The notes below the pieces were generated by a model. It saw only the letters and a list, made by a program, of their open reading frames with translations. It had not been told where the DNA came from and searched no databases. Position numbers and translations under genes: made by a program. A DNA stretch of 14,060 nucleotides from Planctomycetaceae bacterium (lineage in GTDB: Bacteria; Planctomycetota; Planctomycetia; Pirellulales; Pirellulaceae). Location: the NCBI GenBank assembly GCA_007695205.1, contig REEF01000307.1:1-14060 (forward strand), written 5' to 3'. Below are positions 1-6,714 of this stretch, one piece after another; positions within the stretch are counted from its first letter, which is position 1, and every line of letters begins with the position of its first letter.

Positions 1-269
1 ATCTCGGCTTCAAACGACATCTCGTCCTGCAGCGAACCTCCGGCGTGAAAGAACAGACTGGTCAGTTCGGTCGAGCGGTTCTCTTCGTCCCGAATGCATC
101 GAGCCGCATCCATCAGCGGCCGATCCGCCAGCGCGCTCAAGAACATGATCGCGTCGAACAGATTCGATTTGCCGACCCCATTTGCTCCGGCGATGCAGGT
201 GAACGGGCCGAGCGACACGTCCACGTTGATCAAGTTCTTGAAGCCGTTAACCTTTAAACGCGTGAGCAT
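1..269 (-). CDS. AAA family ATPase, N-terminal part (runs off left edge)
   Basis: About 89 N-terminal residues are visible, starting MLTRLKVNGFKNL from the ATG at 269-267; the frame is open to the window edge, so the C-terminus is missing. A Walker A P-loop, GANGVGKS, lies at residues 28-35, followed by NLFDAIMFLSAL. This is the layout of SMC/RecF-like and AAA_15/AAA_21 ATPases, where the P-loop comes right after a first beta-hairpin. The sequence does not match RecF itself, which starts near LxLxNFRNY with a GxNAQGKTN loop; it looks more like a stand-alone AAA ATPase of roughly 400 residues whose role is not well defined. It lies downstream of gyrB on the same strand, but 800 bp away, so co-transcription is doubtful. 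No good Shine-Dalgarno is visible. Family call is good; function is open. Confidence 0.8.
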   Translation of the reverse strand, partial: MLTRLKVNGFKNLINVDVSLGPFTCIAGANGVGKSNLFDAIMFLSALADRPLMDAARCIRDEENRSTELTSLFFHAGGSLQDEMSFEAE

Positions 270-429
270 GCGTGTCTACCAACCGTCTAGTGGGTCGTAC
301 CGTGCGATGACTATTCCGCATTATAGGGTCTTGGACCTGACGTTGGCGATACTACCAGCATCGCTGTTTCGTGCGAGACATGGCCAGCGTTTCCCCGCTT
401 CTTGGGTGTGCTGTGCGTTCAAATCCAGC

Positions 430-560
430 CTGGGATGATCCTGGTGGGCGGTCGCGGCGGGTTCGTCCTCGCGGGCGCGCGCGGTGGCATCTGTGTAGCC
501 CGCGTGCGCCGAACGCGGGTTGGTGTCGTCCTCTCGGCCGCGCGCGGGGCGGCCTCGCTT
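430..560. repeat. GC-rich inverted-repeat segment, possible structured or dispersed element
   Basis: This stretch is much richer in GC than its flanks and dense in CpG. Two clear stems are visible: CCCGCGT at 499-505 pairs with ACGCGGG at 513-519 around a 7-nt loop, and GGCCGC at 536-541 pairs with GCGGCC at 549-554 around a 7-nt loop. Alternating GCGCGCG runs at about 475-483 and 538-546 could pair in other ways. It could be a structured RNA, a dispersed repeat or a remnant. The sequence alone does not decide between these. Confidence 0.35.
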
Positions 561-614
561 CAAGCAGCAAAATGGCTTGCATTCGATCCCCCTATTGATG
601 ATACTGGTCCTGTT

Positions 615-627
615 GTCCCCAGGGGAC
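615..627. repeat. Short perfect inverted repeat
   Basis: GTCCCC (615-620) and GGGGAC (622-627) form a perfect 6-bp stem around one base. It lies 17 bp left of the GTAGG hairpin at 645-668. No T-run follows on either strand, so an intrinsic terminator is not supported. Confidence 0.3.
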
Positions 628-644
628 TGGCGTTGACACCCAAC

Positions 645-668
645 GTAGGTTGGCTCTCCGAGCCGACC
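645..668. repeat. GTAGG-type stem-loop element
   Basis: GTA is followed by a hairpin: GGTTGGCTC (648-656), loop TCC, then GAGCCGACC (660-668). The stem is 9 bp with one G-T pair. The same build, GTA followed at once by a stem opening with GG, occurs at 11262-11288 with a different stem sequence. I recall elements like this scattered between genes in planctomycete genomes, but cannot confirm it here. Confidence 0.45.
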
Positions 669-1069
669 GAACCCGTGTAACGATCGATTTACCAACAACT
701 GAAGGACCAGTAGAAAAGGACAGGCATTTTTTGGTGTTGGGTTGGCCGATTTCTTGGTTGTTACGCCTCGGCCCAGTTTTCGACGTTCAGTCCATACCAT
801 GGAACATACGGCGACTTCCGAAGGAAGATGGACGTTGGAGTGGGAACACGTGCCAGCGACGTGGGGGTGAACCGAAACGGCGTGGATTTGGTCGGTCGGG
901 CAGCAATGTTTGATGGGACTGGCAGCAGGGGCGTGGCGTGGTCCAGAGCACTGCTGCGCAGACACGATGAATCGTGAACTCCAACGAAGACAAACGCCGA
1001 GGCTGGTCGCGGTGGGTGCCCCAAATCTTGGAACAAGGGCGTTGTGGCGGTACCGTATCTACGCGGGGT

Positions 1070-3598
1070 TCATACGTCCAGGTTGCGGACGTCCAGGGCG
1101 TGTTTTTCGATGAATTCGCGGCGAGGCTCGACTTTGTCGCCCATCAGGACTCGGAACATGTCGTCGGCGGCGCCGGCATCGCGCATGCTGACTTGCACCA
1201 GCGTGCGGTTGGCCGGGTCCAATGTCGTTTCTCGCAGCTCTTCGGCGTTCATTTCACCCAGACCCTTAAAACGGGTGACCTGCAGACCTTTTTCGCCAGC
1301 CGAACGCAGGGCGGGCAACAAGCTTCGTAGATCTTCCAAGGGGATCTGGTTCTCGCCACGACGCAGGATGTAGCGGGGGTCTTCGATGCCCGTGCGTTCC
1401 TGCGGGATCAGTGCCTGGATGTCGAATCCCAGTTCCATCATGTCTTTCAACGCGCCGTTGATTGTCCGCACCTCGTGCAATTCGTGAATGTGCAGATGAG
1501 GCACGGATAGACCATCACCGTTGCCGGTGGTGGGTGCTAACGCATCGGTCACTGCAGCTTCGCGACCTGTTCGTTCTTCCTGTTCCTTGAGGAATCCGTC
1601 CAGCTTTTCGCGGGTGGTAAACCAGTACTCGTCAATGCCATAGAAGACGTGGTAGACCGGCAGACGGTTCGTTTCCACGTCCATCCGCTCGGCGTGTGTC
1701 TTCAGATTGATGCCGCGTCGTTCCAGCGCCAGCAAGGCTTCTTCCATCGACGCCAGGATGTAGGACAACCGCCGCATAACGTCGCCGTCGATGAAACGGC
1801 CGACGCCGCTGTCCAGGCAGACATCGGCCAATCCCTTCTCTAGCAGTTGGGTCTTCATTTCTTCTTCGCTCTGGATATAGTAGGTCTCCTTTTTGCTGCG
1901 GACGCGAAACAGCGGTGGTTGGGCCACGTAGACGTGGCCTTGTGAGACCAGTTGATACATCTGACGGTAGAAGAAGCACAGCAGCAGGGTACGGATGTGC
2001 GAACCGTCCACGTCGGCGTCGGTCATGATGATGATTTTGTTGTAACGCCGCCGAGCAACATCTTGATCCTCGCCGATCCCGATCCCGATGGCTTGGATCA
2101 TGCTCTGGACTTCTTCGTTGGCCAGGACTTTATCCTCGCGCGATTTGTAGGCGTTGATGATTTTGCCTCGCAGCGGCAAGATGGCCTGGTAATCGCGCAA
2201 GCGTCCGCCCTCGGCACTGCCGCCGGCCGAATCACCTTCGACCAGATACAGTTCGCACCGCTCCATCTCTTTGCTGATACAATCGCGCAGCTTCCCGGGC
2301 AGTCCGCCGCCGCCCAGCACGTTCTTGCGTTTTCGCAGCACATCTTTCGCTTTCCTGGCCGCTTCGCGAGCTTCGGTGGCCAGCACGCCTTTGCGGACGA
2401 TCGTCTTAGCCTGGCGGGGGTTCTCTTCCAGGTACTTGGTCAGCAGCTCGCCCACCGCAGACGTGACGACGCTTTCCACGTCGCTGTTGCCCAGCTTGGT
2501 CTTGGTCTGGCCTTCGAACTGCGGATGGGGAACTCGCACGGAAATGACGGCGGTCAAACCCTCGCGAAAATCGTCACCGGACGGGACCAGGTCTTTGAAC
2601 ATGTTCTCTTTTTTGCCGTAGTTGTTCAGCGTCCTGGTCAGGGCGGAACGGAACCCGGAGACATGCGTGCCGCCTTCGATGGTATTGATGTTGTTGACGT
2701 ACGAGTGCACGTTCTCGGTGTACTCGCCCGTATACTGCATGGCGATTTCATAGCCGATCCCCTCGCATTCGCCTGCGAAGTAGATCACATCGTTGTGCAG
2801 CACATCGCTGGCTCGATTCAAGTGCTCGACAAACTCGATGATCCCTCGCTTGTAGAAGAACTCGTCGCCCTGATCGACGCGGGTGTCCTGAAAACGGATG
2901 CGGACGCCGCGGTTCAAAAAGGCCAGTTCCTGCAAGCGTTTGTACAGCGTGTCGTAGTGATACTTTGTGGTCTGGAAGATGGTCGCATCGGGCTTGAAGG
3001 TCGTCTTCGTGCCTCGTTTGTTGATGGCCCCGATGCGTTTGACCTGTCCGGTGGGAATCCCCCGCTCGTATTCCTGCTGGTAGACATGCCCATCTCGGCT
3101 GACTTCGACTTCGCACCATTGCGACAGGAAATTGACGACCGTCACCCCGACGCCGTGCAACCCGCCCGAGGTCTGGTAAACGCCTTTTTGGAATTTACCG
3201 CCGAACTTCAGGACGGTCATCACGCCCTCGAGCGTCGAGACCTCGCGTCCCATCTCTTCGGACAACTGCTGATGTCTTTCCACCGGGATGCCTCGGCCAT
3301 CATCTTCGACGGTGACCGACCCATCGCTGTTGACTACCACGTCGATGTTCTTGGCGTACCCGGCCATGGCCTCGTCGATCGAATTATCGACGACTTCGTA
3401 GACCAGATGATGCAGGCCGCGCGCGGTGATATCGCCGATATACATCGCCGGCCGCTCGCGCACGTGTTCGATATCGGACAGATGCTGAAGATCATCCGAC
3501 GTGTACTTTTCATCGCCTTTCTGCAGAGCGAACTCGTAGGTTTCGTCAGCCGACTGGTTGGCGGGATCGTCGGTTTGCTGCTGTTTTTCGTCTGTCAT
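1070..3598 (-). CDS. gyrB: DNA gyrase subunit B (GyrB)
   Basis: GyrB is the ATPase half of DNA gyrase and, with GyrA, adds negative supercoils. The 842-residue protein shows the GHKL ATPase motifs: E68/N72 in YEVVDNSIDEA, DGRGIP at 100-105 and GGLHGVG at 145-151. The TOPRIM domain shows EGDSAGG at 454-460, PLRGKIIN at 475-482 and DADVDGSHI at 527-535. The C-terminal tail carries RFKGLGEMNAEEL near 776-788. Between TOPRIM and tail (about 578-755) lies a large insert, placed as in the long GyrB of gamma-proteobacteria. Length and insert favour GyrB over ParE. The Arg and Thr that contact coumarin drugs in E. coli (R136, T165) appear kept as R168 and T197. The ATG at 3598 lies 18 bp after the DciA-like stop, with GGAG about 12 nt upstream. 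The gene ends the dnaA-dnaN-dciA-gyrB run. Confidence 0.97.
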   Translation of the reverse strand: MTDEKQQQTDDPANQSADETYEFALQKGDEKYTSDDLQHLSDIEHVRERPAMYIGDITARGLHHLVYEVVDNSIDEAMAGYAKNIDVVVNSDGSVTVEDDGRGIPVERHQQLSEEMGREVSTLEGVMTVLKFGGKFQKGVYQTSGGLHGVGVTVVNFLSQWCEVEVSRDGHVYQQEYERGIPTGQVKRIGAINKRGTKTTFKPDATIFQTTKYHYDTLYKRLQELAFLNRGVRIRFQDTRVDQGDEFFYKRGIIEFVEHLNRASDVLHNDVIYFAGECEGIGYEIAMQYTGEYTENVHSYVNNINTIEGGTHVSGFRSALTRTLNNYGKKENMFKDLVPSGDDFREGLTAVISVRVPHPQFEGQTKTKLGNSDVESVVTSAVGELLTKYLEENPRQAKTIVRKGVLATEAREAARKAKDVLRKRKNVLGGGGLPGKLRDCISKEMERCELYLVEGDSAGGSAEGGRLRDYQAILPLRGKIINAYKSREDKVLANEEVQSMIQAIGIGIGEDQDVARRRYNKIIIMTDADVDGSHIRTLLLCFFYRQMYQLVSQGHVYVAQPPLFRVRSKKETYYIQSEEEMKTQLLEKGLADVCLDSGVGRFIDGDVMRRLSYILASMEEALLALERRGINLKTHAERMDVETNRLPVYHVFYGIDEYWFTTREKLDGFLKEQEERTGREAAVTDALAPTTGNGDGLSVPHLHIHELHEVRTINGALKDMMELGFDIQALIPQERTGIEDPRYILRRGENQIPLEDLRSLLPALRSAGEKGLQVTRFKGLGEMNAEELRETTLDPANRTLVQVSMRDAGAADDMFRVLMGDKVEPRREFIEKHALDVRNLDV

Positions 3599-3616
3599 GC
3601 CTGTTTTTCACTCCAT

Positions 3617-3991
3617 TCAATCGATCGGCCCGATGCGGAACCGCAGGTTGCGGATCTTTTTGGTCGACGTCATCTGAGCCAGCTCCTTGAGGATCTTTCG
3701 TTTCATGAACTCTAATTCCTGCATCGCCGCAGAATTGGCGACAATCACTTCCAGGATACCGCGTTGGAGGTTCCCGGGTCGGCTGTGTTCGGCCAGGGTC
3801 GGTCCGACAACGTCGCTCCACACTTCCTCCCATTGGGCCGATGCCTGGACGCGAGCATAGCCGCGTGAAGCGATCAGTTGGGCGACCGCTTCGCCCAACG
3901 GTTGCGGGCCGCCCAGGTAGCGTTGCCGGCCGGCGATGTCGCGGCAAACGGCCTCGGTCAATCTTCGATCTTCGTCTCGCTCTTTGTCCAT
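3617..3991 (-). CDS. dciA: DciA-like DUF721 protein (probable helicase loader)
   Basis: The 124-residue product has the DUF721 pattern: a Trp-containing segment (QWEEVWSDVVGPTLAEHS) near residues 53-70, then a Gly-then-hydrophobic strand (GILEVIVANSAAMQEL), a Lys-rich helix (MKRKILKEL) and a closing strand IRNLRFRIG. DUF721 proteins (DciA) interact with the replicative helicase DnaB and replace DnaC as loader in most bacteria; function here is inferred from family and place. Its ATG at 3991 starts only 2 nt after the dnaN stop and its stop is 18 nt before gyrB, so the three genes are almost surely co-translated. An alternative upstream start in another frame would overlap dnaN and gives no family match. 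Confidence 0.85.
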   Translation of the reverse strand: MDKERDEDRRLTEAVCRDIAGRQRYLGGPQPLGEAVAQLIASRGYARVQASAQWEEVWSDVVGPTLAEHSRPGNLQRGILEVIVANSAAMQELEFMKRKILKELAQMTSTKKIRNLRFRIGPID

Positions 3992-3993
3992 TT

Positions 3994-5118
3994 CTATCGA
4001 TCACGCGCCAGGGGCATCACGACGTAGCCATATCCGTCATCGCTCTTGAATAATGCGGCGGCCTCTTCGTTTTCAATCTCCAGCGTGAACGTCACGTCGG
4101 GATCGAGAACCCGCAGAAAATCCGCCACGAACCGATTGTCCAAGGTCACCGTGACCGGGTCGGTATCGTAGGGGATCGGCAATTCGACTCGTGATTGCCC
4201 CACGTTTGCCGTCTCCACGGACATCACCAGTTTGCCGTCTCCAAAGGCGAAATCCAGCCCGCGGGTTTCCGTATCGGCAACGATCGCCGCCTGGCGCACG
4301 GCCGAATACAGCGGACCGACGTTGATTTCCACCTGGATTGCCTTCGTTCGAGTTGGGAACACGTCTCGCCATTTCGGAAATCGGCCTTCGACCAACCGCG
4401 TGTAGATCGTGGCTCTCTCCGTTTTGACCAGCACATCGTTCGACCTGGCGGCGATCAACACGTCAGCATCCTGGCCGGTCAATGCCCGGTCGATGACCTG
4501 TAACGAGCGGGCCGGAACGATCGTCATCGTCTCGCCCGTTTCATGCCCATTGTGTGATTCGGCAGGACCTTGCATCCGCGCCAACCGCCGGCCATCGGTT
4601 CCTACCGCGATGATGTGGTCCGAATGCATCTCGAACAACACACCGCCCAATGCGTACCGGCTGCTTTCCGCATCGGTCGCAAAGACCGTTCGGCGGATCA
4701 ATTCACGCAAAAGCCGTTCAGGCAGCTTGTGGTACTTGTCTTCCTGGAAAATGACGATCGATTGCGAAGGGTACTCGTTGGGGTTCTGGCTGGGCAGTTT
4801 GAATTCGCTGCTGATGCCGTGGACACGGATCCCTTTGTCGTCGGCTTCGATATGCAATTGCTCGTCGCTGCTTTCTCGCAGAATCGATCCGAAATGCCCG
4901 ACGGGCAAAATCGCTGAACCCGGCGTATGAATCTCCACCTTGCTGACCGTCAATCGGATACCCAAGTCCATGTCGGTCGCCATCAACGTGACTTGACCAT
5001 CCGACGAGGCATCGATCATGACGTTCTGCAGGATGGGCTTCGGACTCTTCGAAGGTGCGACCATCGCGACGGTGTGAAAAGCCGTGGAGAGTTCTTCGCG
5101 ATCACAAGTAATCTTCAT
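3994..5118 (-). CDS. dnaN: DNA polymerase III sliding clamp, beta subunit
   Basis: DnaN forms a dimeric ring on DNA that tethers DNA polymerase III. The 374-residue length is normal. The three clamp folds can be followed: MKITCDREEL to about residue 122, the second to about 250, and the third to the end. Recognisable landmarks are the early TDMDLGIR stretch, AVGTDGRRLA in domain 2, GRFPKWRDVFP (family form G-x-[FY]-P) at the domain 2-3 link, and the C-terminal YGYVVMPLARDR, which matches the family ending YVVMPM. The ATG at 5118 has AGAGGA about 9 nt upstream. It is preceded by the 376-bp origin-like gap and followed at once by the DUF721 gene, so transcription probably starts inside that gap. 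Confidence 0.97.
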   Translation of the reverse strand: MKITCDREELSTAFHTVAMVAPSKSPKPILQNVMIDASSDGQVTLMATDMDLGIRLTVSKVEIHTPGSAILPVGHFGSILRESSDEQLHIEADDKGIRVHGISSEFKLPSQNPNEYPSQSIVIFQEDKYHKLPERLLRELIRRTVFATDAESSRYALGGVLFEMHSDHIIAVGTDGRRLARMQGPAESHNGHETGETMTIVPARSLQVIDRALTGQDADVLIAARSNDVLVKTERATIYTRLVEGRFPKWRDVFPTRTKAIQVEINVGPLYSAVRQAAIVADTETRGLDFAFGDGKLVMSVETANVGQSRVELPIPYDTDPVTVTLDNRFVADFLRVLDPDVTFTLEIENEEAAALFKSDDGYGYVVMPLARDR

Positions 5119-5494
5119 CGTTCCATGTCCTCTGGGTTCTGAGCAGTCTTATCTGTCTTTTATTGAATCTTCTCTACAGCAGTAATAACCCTAAGCCGTC
5201 GATTGTCGATTTCGTTATCTGCGGATTTTCTAAATCTTCAATTCATCGGAACTTACGTTGTCTTAACGAGCCTGATCGCCCTGTGCAAAATCCGTCGATC
5301 AAACGTCGACATCGGGTCGATATCCTGTCGACGATCGTCGACGAAAACGAACCAGCCGACGACTGCTGTCGCCAAGCGGCCGATGACCGACATCCTTCGA
5401 CAATCGATCGACAGATTTTCCACGGGGTATTCGAAGGTGAAAGGGTGCCGGATGGCGAGCTGAGAATTCGAATATCGTTGTTCAATATCGTTGT
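5119..5494. other. dnaA-dnaN intergenic region, candidate oriC
   Basis: This 376-bp gap is in the classic bacterial origin position. It holds two 9-mers one base away from the DnaA-box variant TTTTCCACA: TTTTCCACG at 5416-5424 (plus) and TTTTGCACA at 5282-5290 (minus). It also holds an AT-richer stretch at about 5215-5270, about ten GTCGAY or related TCGA motifs between 5198 and 5411, a 16-bp palindrome at 5327-5342 and a 13-bp tandem repeat at the dnaA end. No perfect TTATCCACA box is present. The origin call is inference from position and these motifs. The dnaN promoter should lie here too, but I see no clear -35/-10 pair. Confidence 0.5.
5327..5342. repeat. Perfect 16-bp palindrome in origin-like region
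   Basis: GTCGACGATCGTCGAC equals its own reverse complement. It consists of two GTCGAC units around GATC-like centre bases and lies in the densest part of the GTCGAY cluster. It could be a protein binding site. Confidence 0.5.
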
Positions 5495-5496
5495 TC
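5471..5496. repeat. Perfect 13-bp tandem repeat at the dnaA 3' end
   Basis: Two exact, adjacent copies of AATATCGTTGTTC occupy 5471-5483 and 5484-5496. The second copy runs into the dnaA stop codon (5495-5497). Tandem 13-mers next to an origin recall the unwinding element of E. coli oriC, though the sequence itself is different and less AT-rich. Confidence 0.6.
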
Positions 5497-6616
5497 ATCG
5501 TGCCGCCAGCCACTTGTTCAAATCGTCGATTGCCTGCCGGATGGCCGGGTCGGTGGCCATCAGCTCTTCTGTCTTGCGGCAGGCATGCAGCACGGTGGTA
5601 TGATCCCGATTTCCATAATGCCGACCGACTTGTTCCAAGCTTTTGCCGGTCCATTGGCGAGCCAGGAACATGGCCACGCCGCGAGCTCGAACCACGCGTT
5701 GCTGGCGAGTCGGTCCTTTGAGATCGGCGACGTGCAGTTGAAAATACTTCGATACCTGACGGGTGATCATATTCATCGGGATGGCCCTTGCCGCTTGCTG
5801 GTCGGCCAGCCAAGATCGCAGGTCGTCGATGTCGAATTCCGAGCGGTCGTCGCCCGTTTGTGCCGCTAGACTGGTAACCAAATGGTTAAGATCACCGAAT
5901 CCTGGCGTCGATCCGGCAGGTGCCAGTAGCGAAGATCCCGTCAATAGTTCCATCGCTTGGTCGGTCAAACGGACACCGTGCAACTTCAGCAATTCGACTA
6001 GAATGGCCTTGCGACCCACGTGTCCGGGAGTCGTCACTGGCACCGACAGACCGCCCGACAAACGGCTGACCAATCCAGGCGGCAGCCCCACGGTTTCCAA
6101 AGGGGCCGTTTTCATCGTGATCAACACCTGGCATCGATTGCGCATCAAATCGTCCAGGGTATGGCTTAATTCATTTTGAGCCGGCGCTTTGTCTTGCAAG
6201 CGGTCCAGATCATCGATCATCAGCATGGCTGGCGACCGAAACCGTTCCCGAAAGTCCGCCAAGCTATCAGTGACGACCGCGCGCGAGTATTCTCGGGCAA
6301 AATCGGTGCCGCTGGTGATAACGGCGGTCTTCTGGGCATGGCGAGCGTTCCACAGATGGACCAAACCACGAGCCAGAAAGGTCTTGCCGGTTCCGGTCGG
6401 TCCGTGAAAAACGATCGGGAAAAAACGTGGAACGGCTCGTAAAGCGGCATCTGCGGCCAACGGGATCAGGCAATTACGATCGTCGCCGATGAATTGATGC
6501 AACCTTGGACCATGACCTTTGGCCGAAGCTTGGCGCGCACGAACCCCGACCGCAGCCGCCTGCAACGGAATCGAGAAAAACCCACCGGTTGTGCCAAAAT
6601 CGTTCGTGCCGATCAC
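5495..6616 (-). CDS. dnaA: DnaA-like chromosomal replication initiator, short and divergent
   Basis: DnaA binds origin boxes and, with ATP, melts the origin. This 373-residue protein has an AAA+ domain with Walker A GPTGTGKT (72-79) and Walker B MLMIDD (131-136), and a C-terminal DNA-binding domain IV with the signature NRDHTTVLHA at 336-345. DnaA is usually about 450 residues; here domain I is missing and only about 38 residues precede the ATPase. Read by eye against E. coli, sensor 1 Asp is Lys169, R281 is Gly181 and sensor 2 R334 is Gly241, while the SRF arginine is kept as R185. The start is GTG, with GGAG 11 nt upstream. The frame stays open only to a stop at 6785-6787 and has no ATG, GTG or TTG upstream, so a longer in-frame form is unlikely. 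The order dnaA-dnaN-dciA-gyrB supports the name. Confidence 0.88.
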   Translation of the reverse strand: MIGTNDFGTTGGFFSIPLQAAAVGVRARQASAKGHGPRLHQFIGDDRNCLIPLAADAALRAVPRFFPIVFHGPTGTGKTFLARGLVHLWNARHAQKTAVITSGTDFAREYSRAVVTDSLADFRERFRSPAMLMIDDLDRLQDKAPAQNELSHTLDDLMRNRCQVLITMKTAPLETVGLPPGLVSRLSGGLSVPVTTPGHVGRKAILVELLKLHGVRLTDQAMELLTGSSLLAPAGSTPGFGDLNHLVTSLAAQTGDDRSEFDIDDLRSWLADQQAARAIPMNMITRQVSKYFQLHVADLKGPTRQQRVVRARGVAMFLARQWTGKSLEQVGRHYGNRDHTTVLHACRKTEELMATDPAIRQAIDDLNKWLAAR

Positions 6617-6714
6617 GATCCATCTATCTCCACTTCTTAGCGAACAATATACCGTATCGGAACTCGATTGGCGAGACGGAGCGCCTGATTTTGTTGGACG
6701 AATCGGGCGGGGAT

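Larger units (their letters stand above)
270..1069. other. Long intergenic region without a convincing gene
   Basis: About 800 bp separate the gyrB stop from the start of the AAA ATPase, far more than other gaps here. The open frames crossing it are rich in Arg, His, Cys and Pro and have no recognisable domain, so I do not call any of them. What can be seen is structure: a GC-rich stretch with several inverted repeats near 440-560, a small hairpin at 615-627 and a second hairpin at 645-668, listed separately. I also see a 14-bp palindrome, CACGATGAATCGTG, at 963-976. No tRNA, rRNA, tmRNA, RNase P or SRP RNA signature was recognised. Confidence 0.6.

Noticed and set aside
1..269. Calling the left-edge gene recF
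   Set aside because: Position beside gyrB suggests it, but the P-loop GANGVGKS and start MLTRLKVNGFKNL do not fit RecF, which has a NAQGKTN-type loop.
410..435. GTTCAAATCC resembling a tRNA T-loop
   Set aside because: The flanking bases do not form a 5-bp T stem, and no acceptor, D or anticodon arms can be found around it.
815..827. Hairpin CTTCC-GAA-GGAAG downstream of gyrB as its terminator
   Set aside because: The stem is only 5 bp, it is over 240 bp from the stop and no T-run follows on the minus strand.
321..965. 214-codon minus-strand frame in the gyrB-AAA gap
   Set aside because: Composition rich in Arg, His, Cys and Pro, no domain, and no ribosome site. Other frames over the same DNA look equally open, as expected from GC-rich non-coding DNA.
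833..986. Inverted repeat CGTTGGAGT (833-841) and ACTCCAACG (978-986)
   Set aside because: Nine bases 136 bp apart with no target duplication or gene between. Too weak to call a mobile-element end pair.
1952..3715. 587-codon open frame on the plus strand opposite gyrB
   Set aside because: It lies wholly antisense to a clear gyrB and the start of the DUF721 gene, and its protein has no recognisable motif. Long antisense frames are common in GC-rich genes.
6475..6623. ATG at 6623 closer to the GGAG than the dnaA GTG
   Set aside because: It is in another frame and ends within about 50 codons with no meaningful product; only the GTG frame encodes the AAA+ domain.
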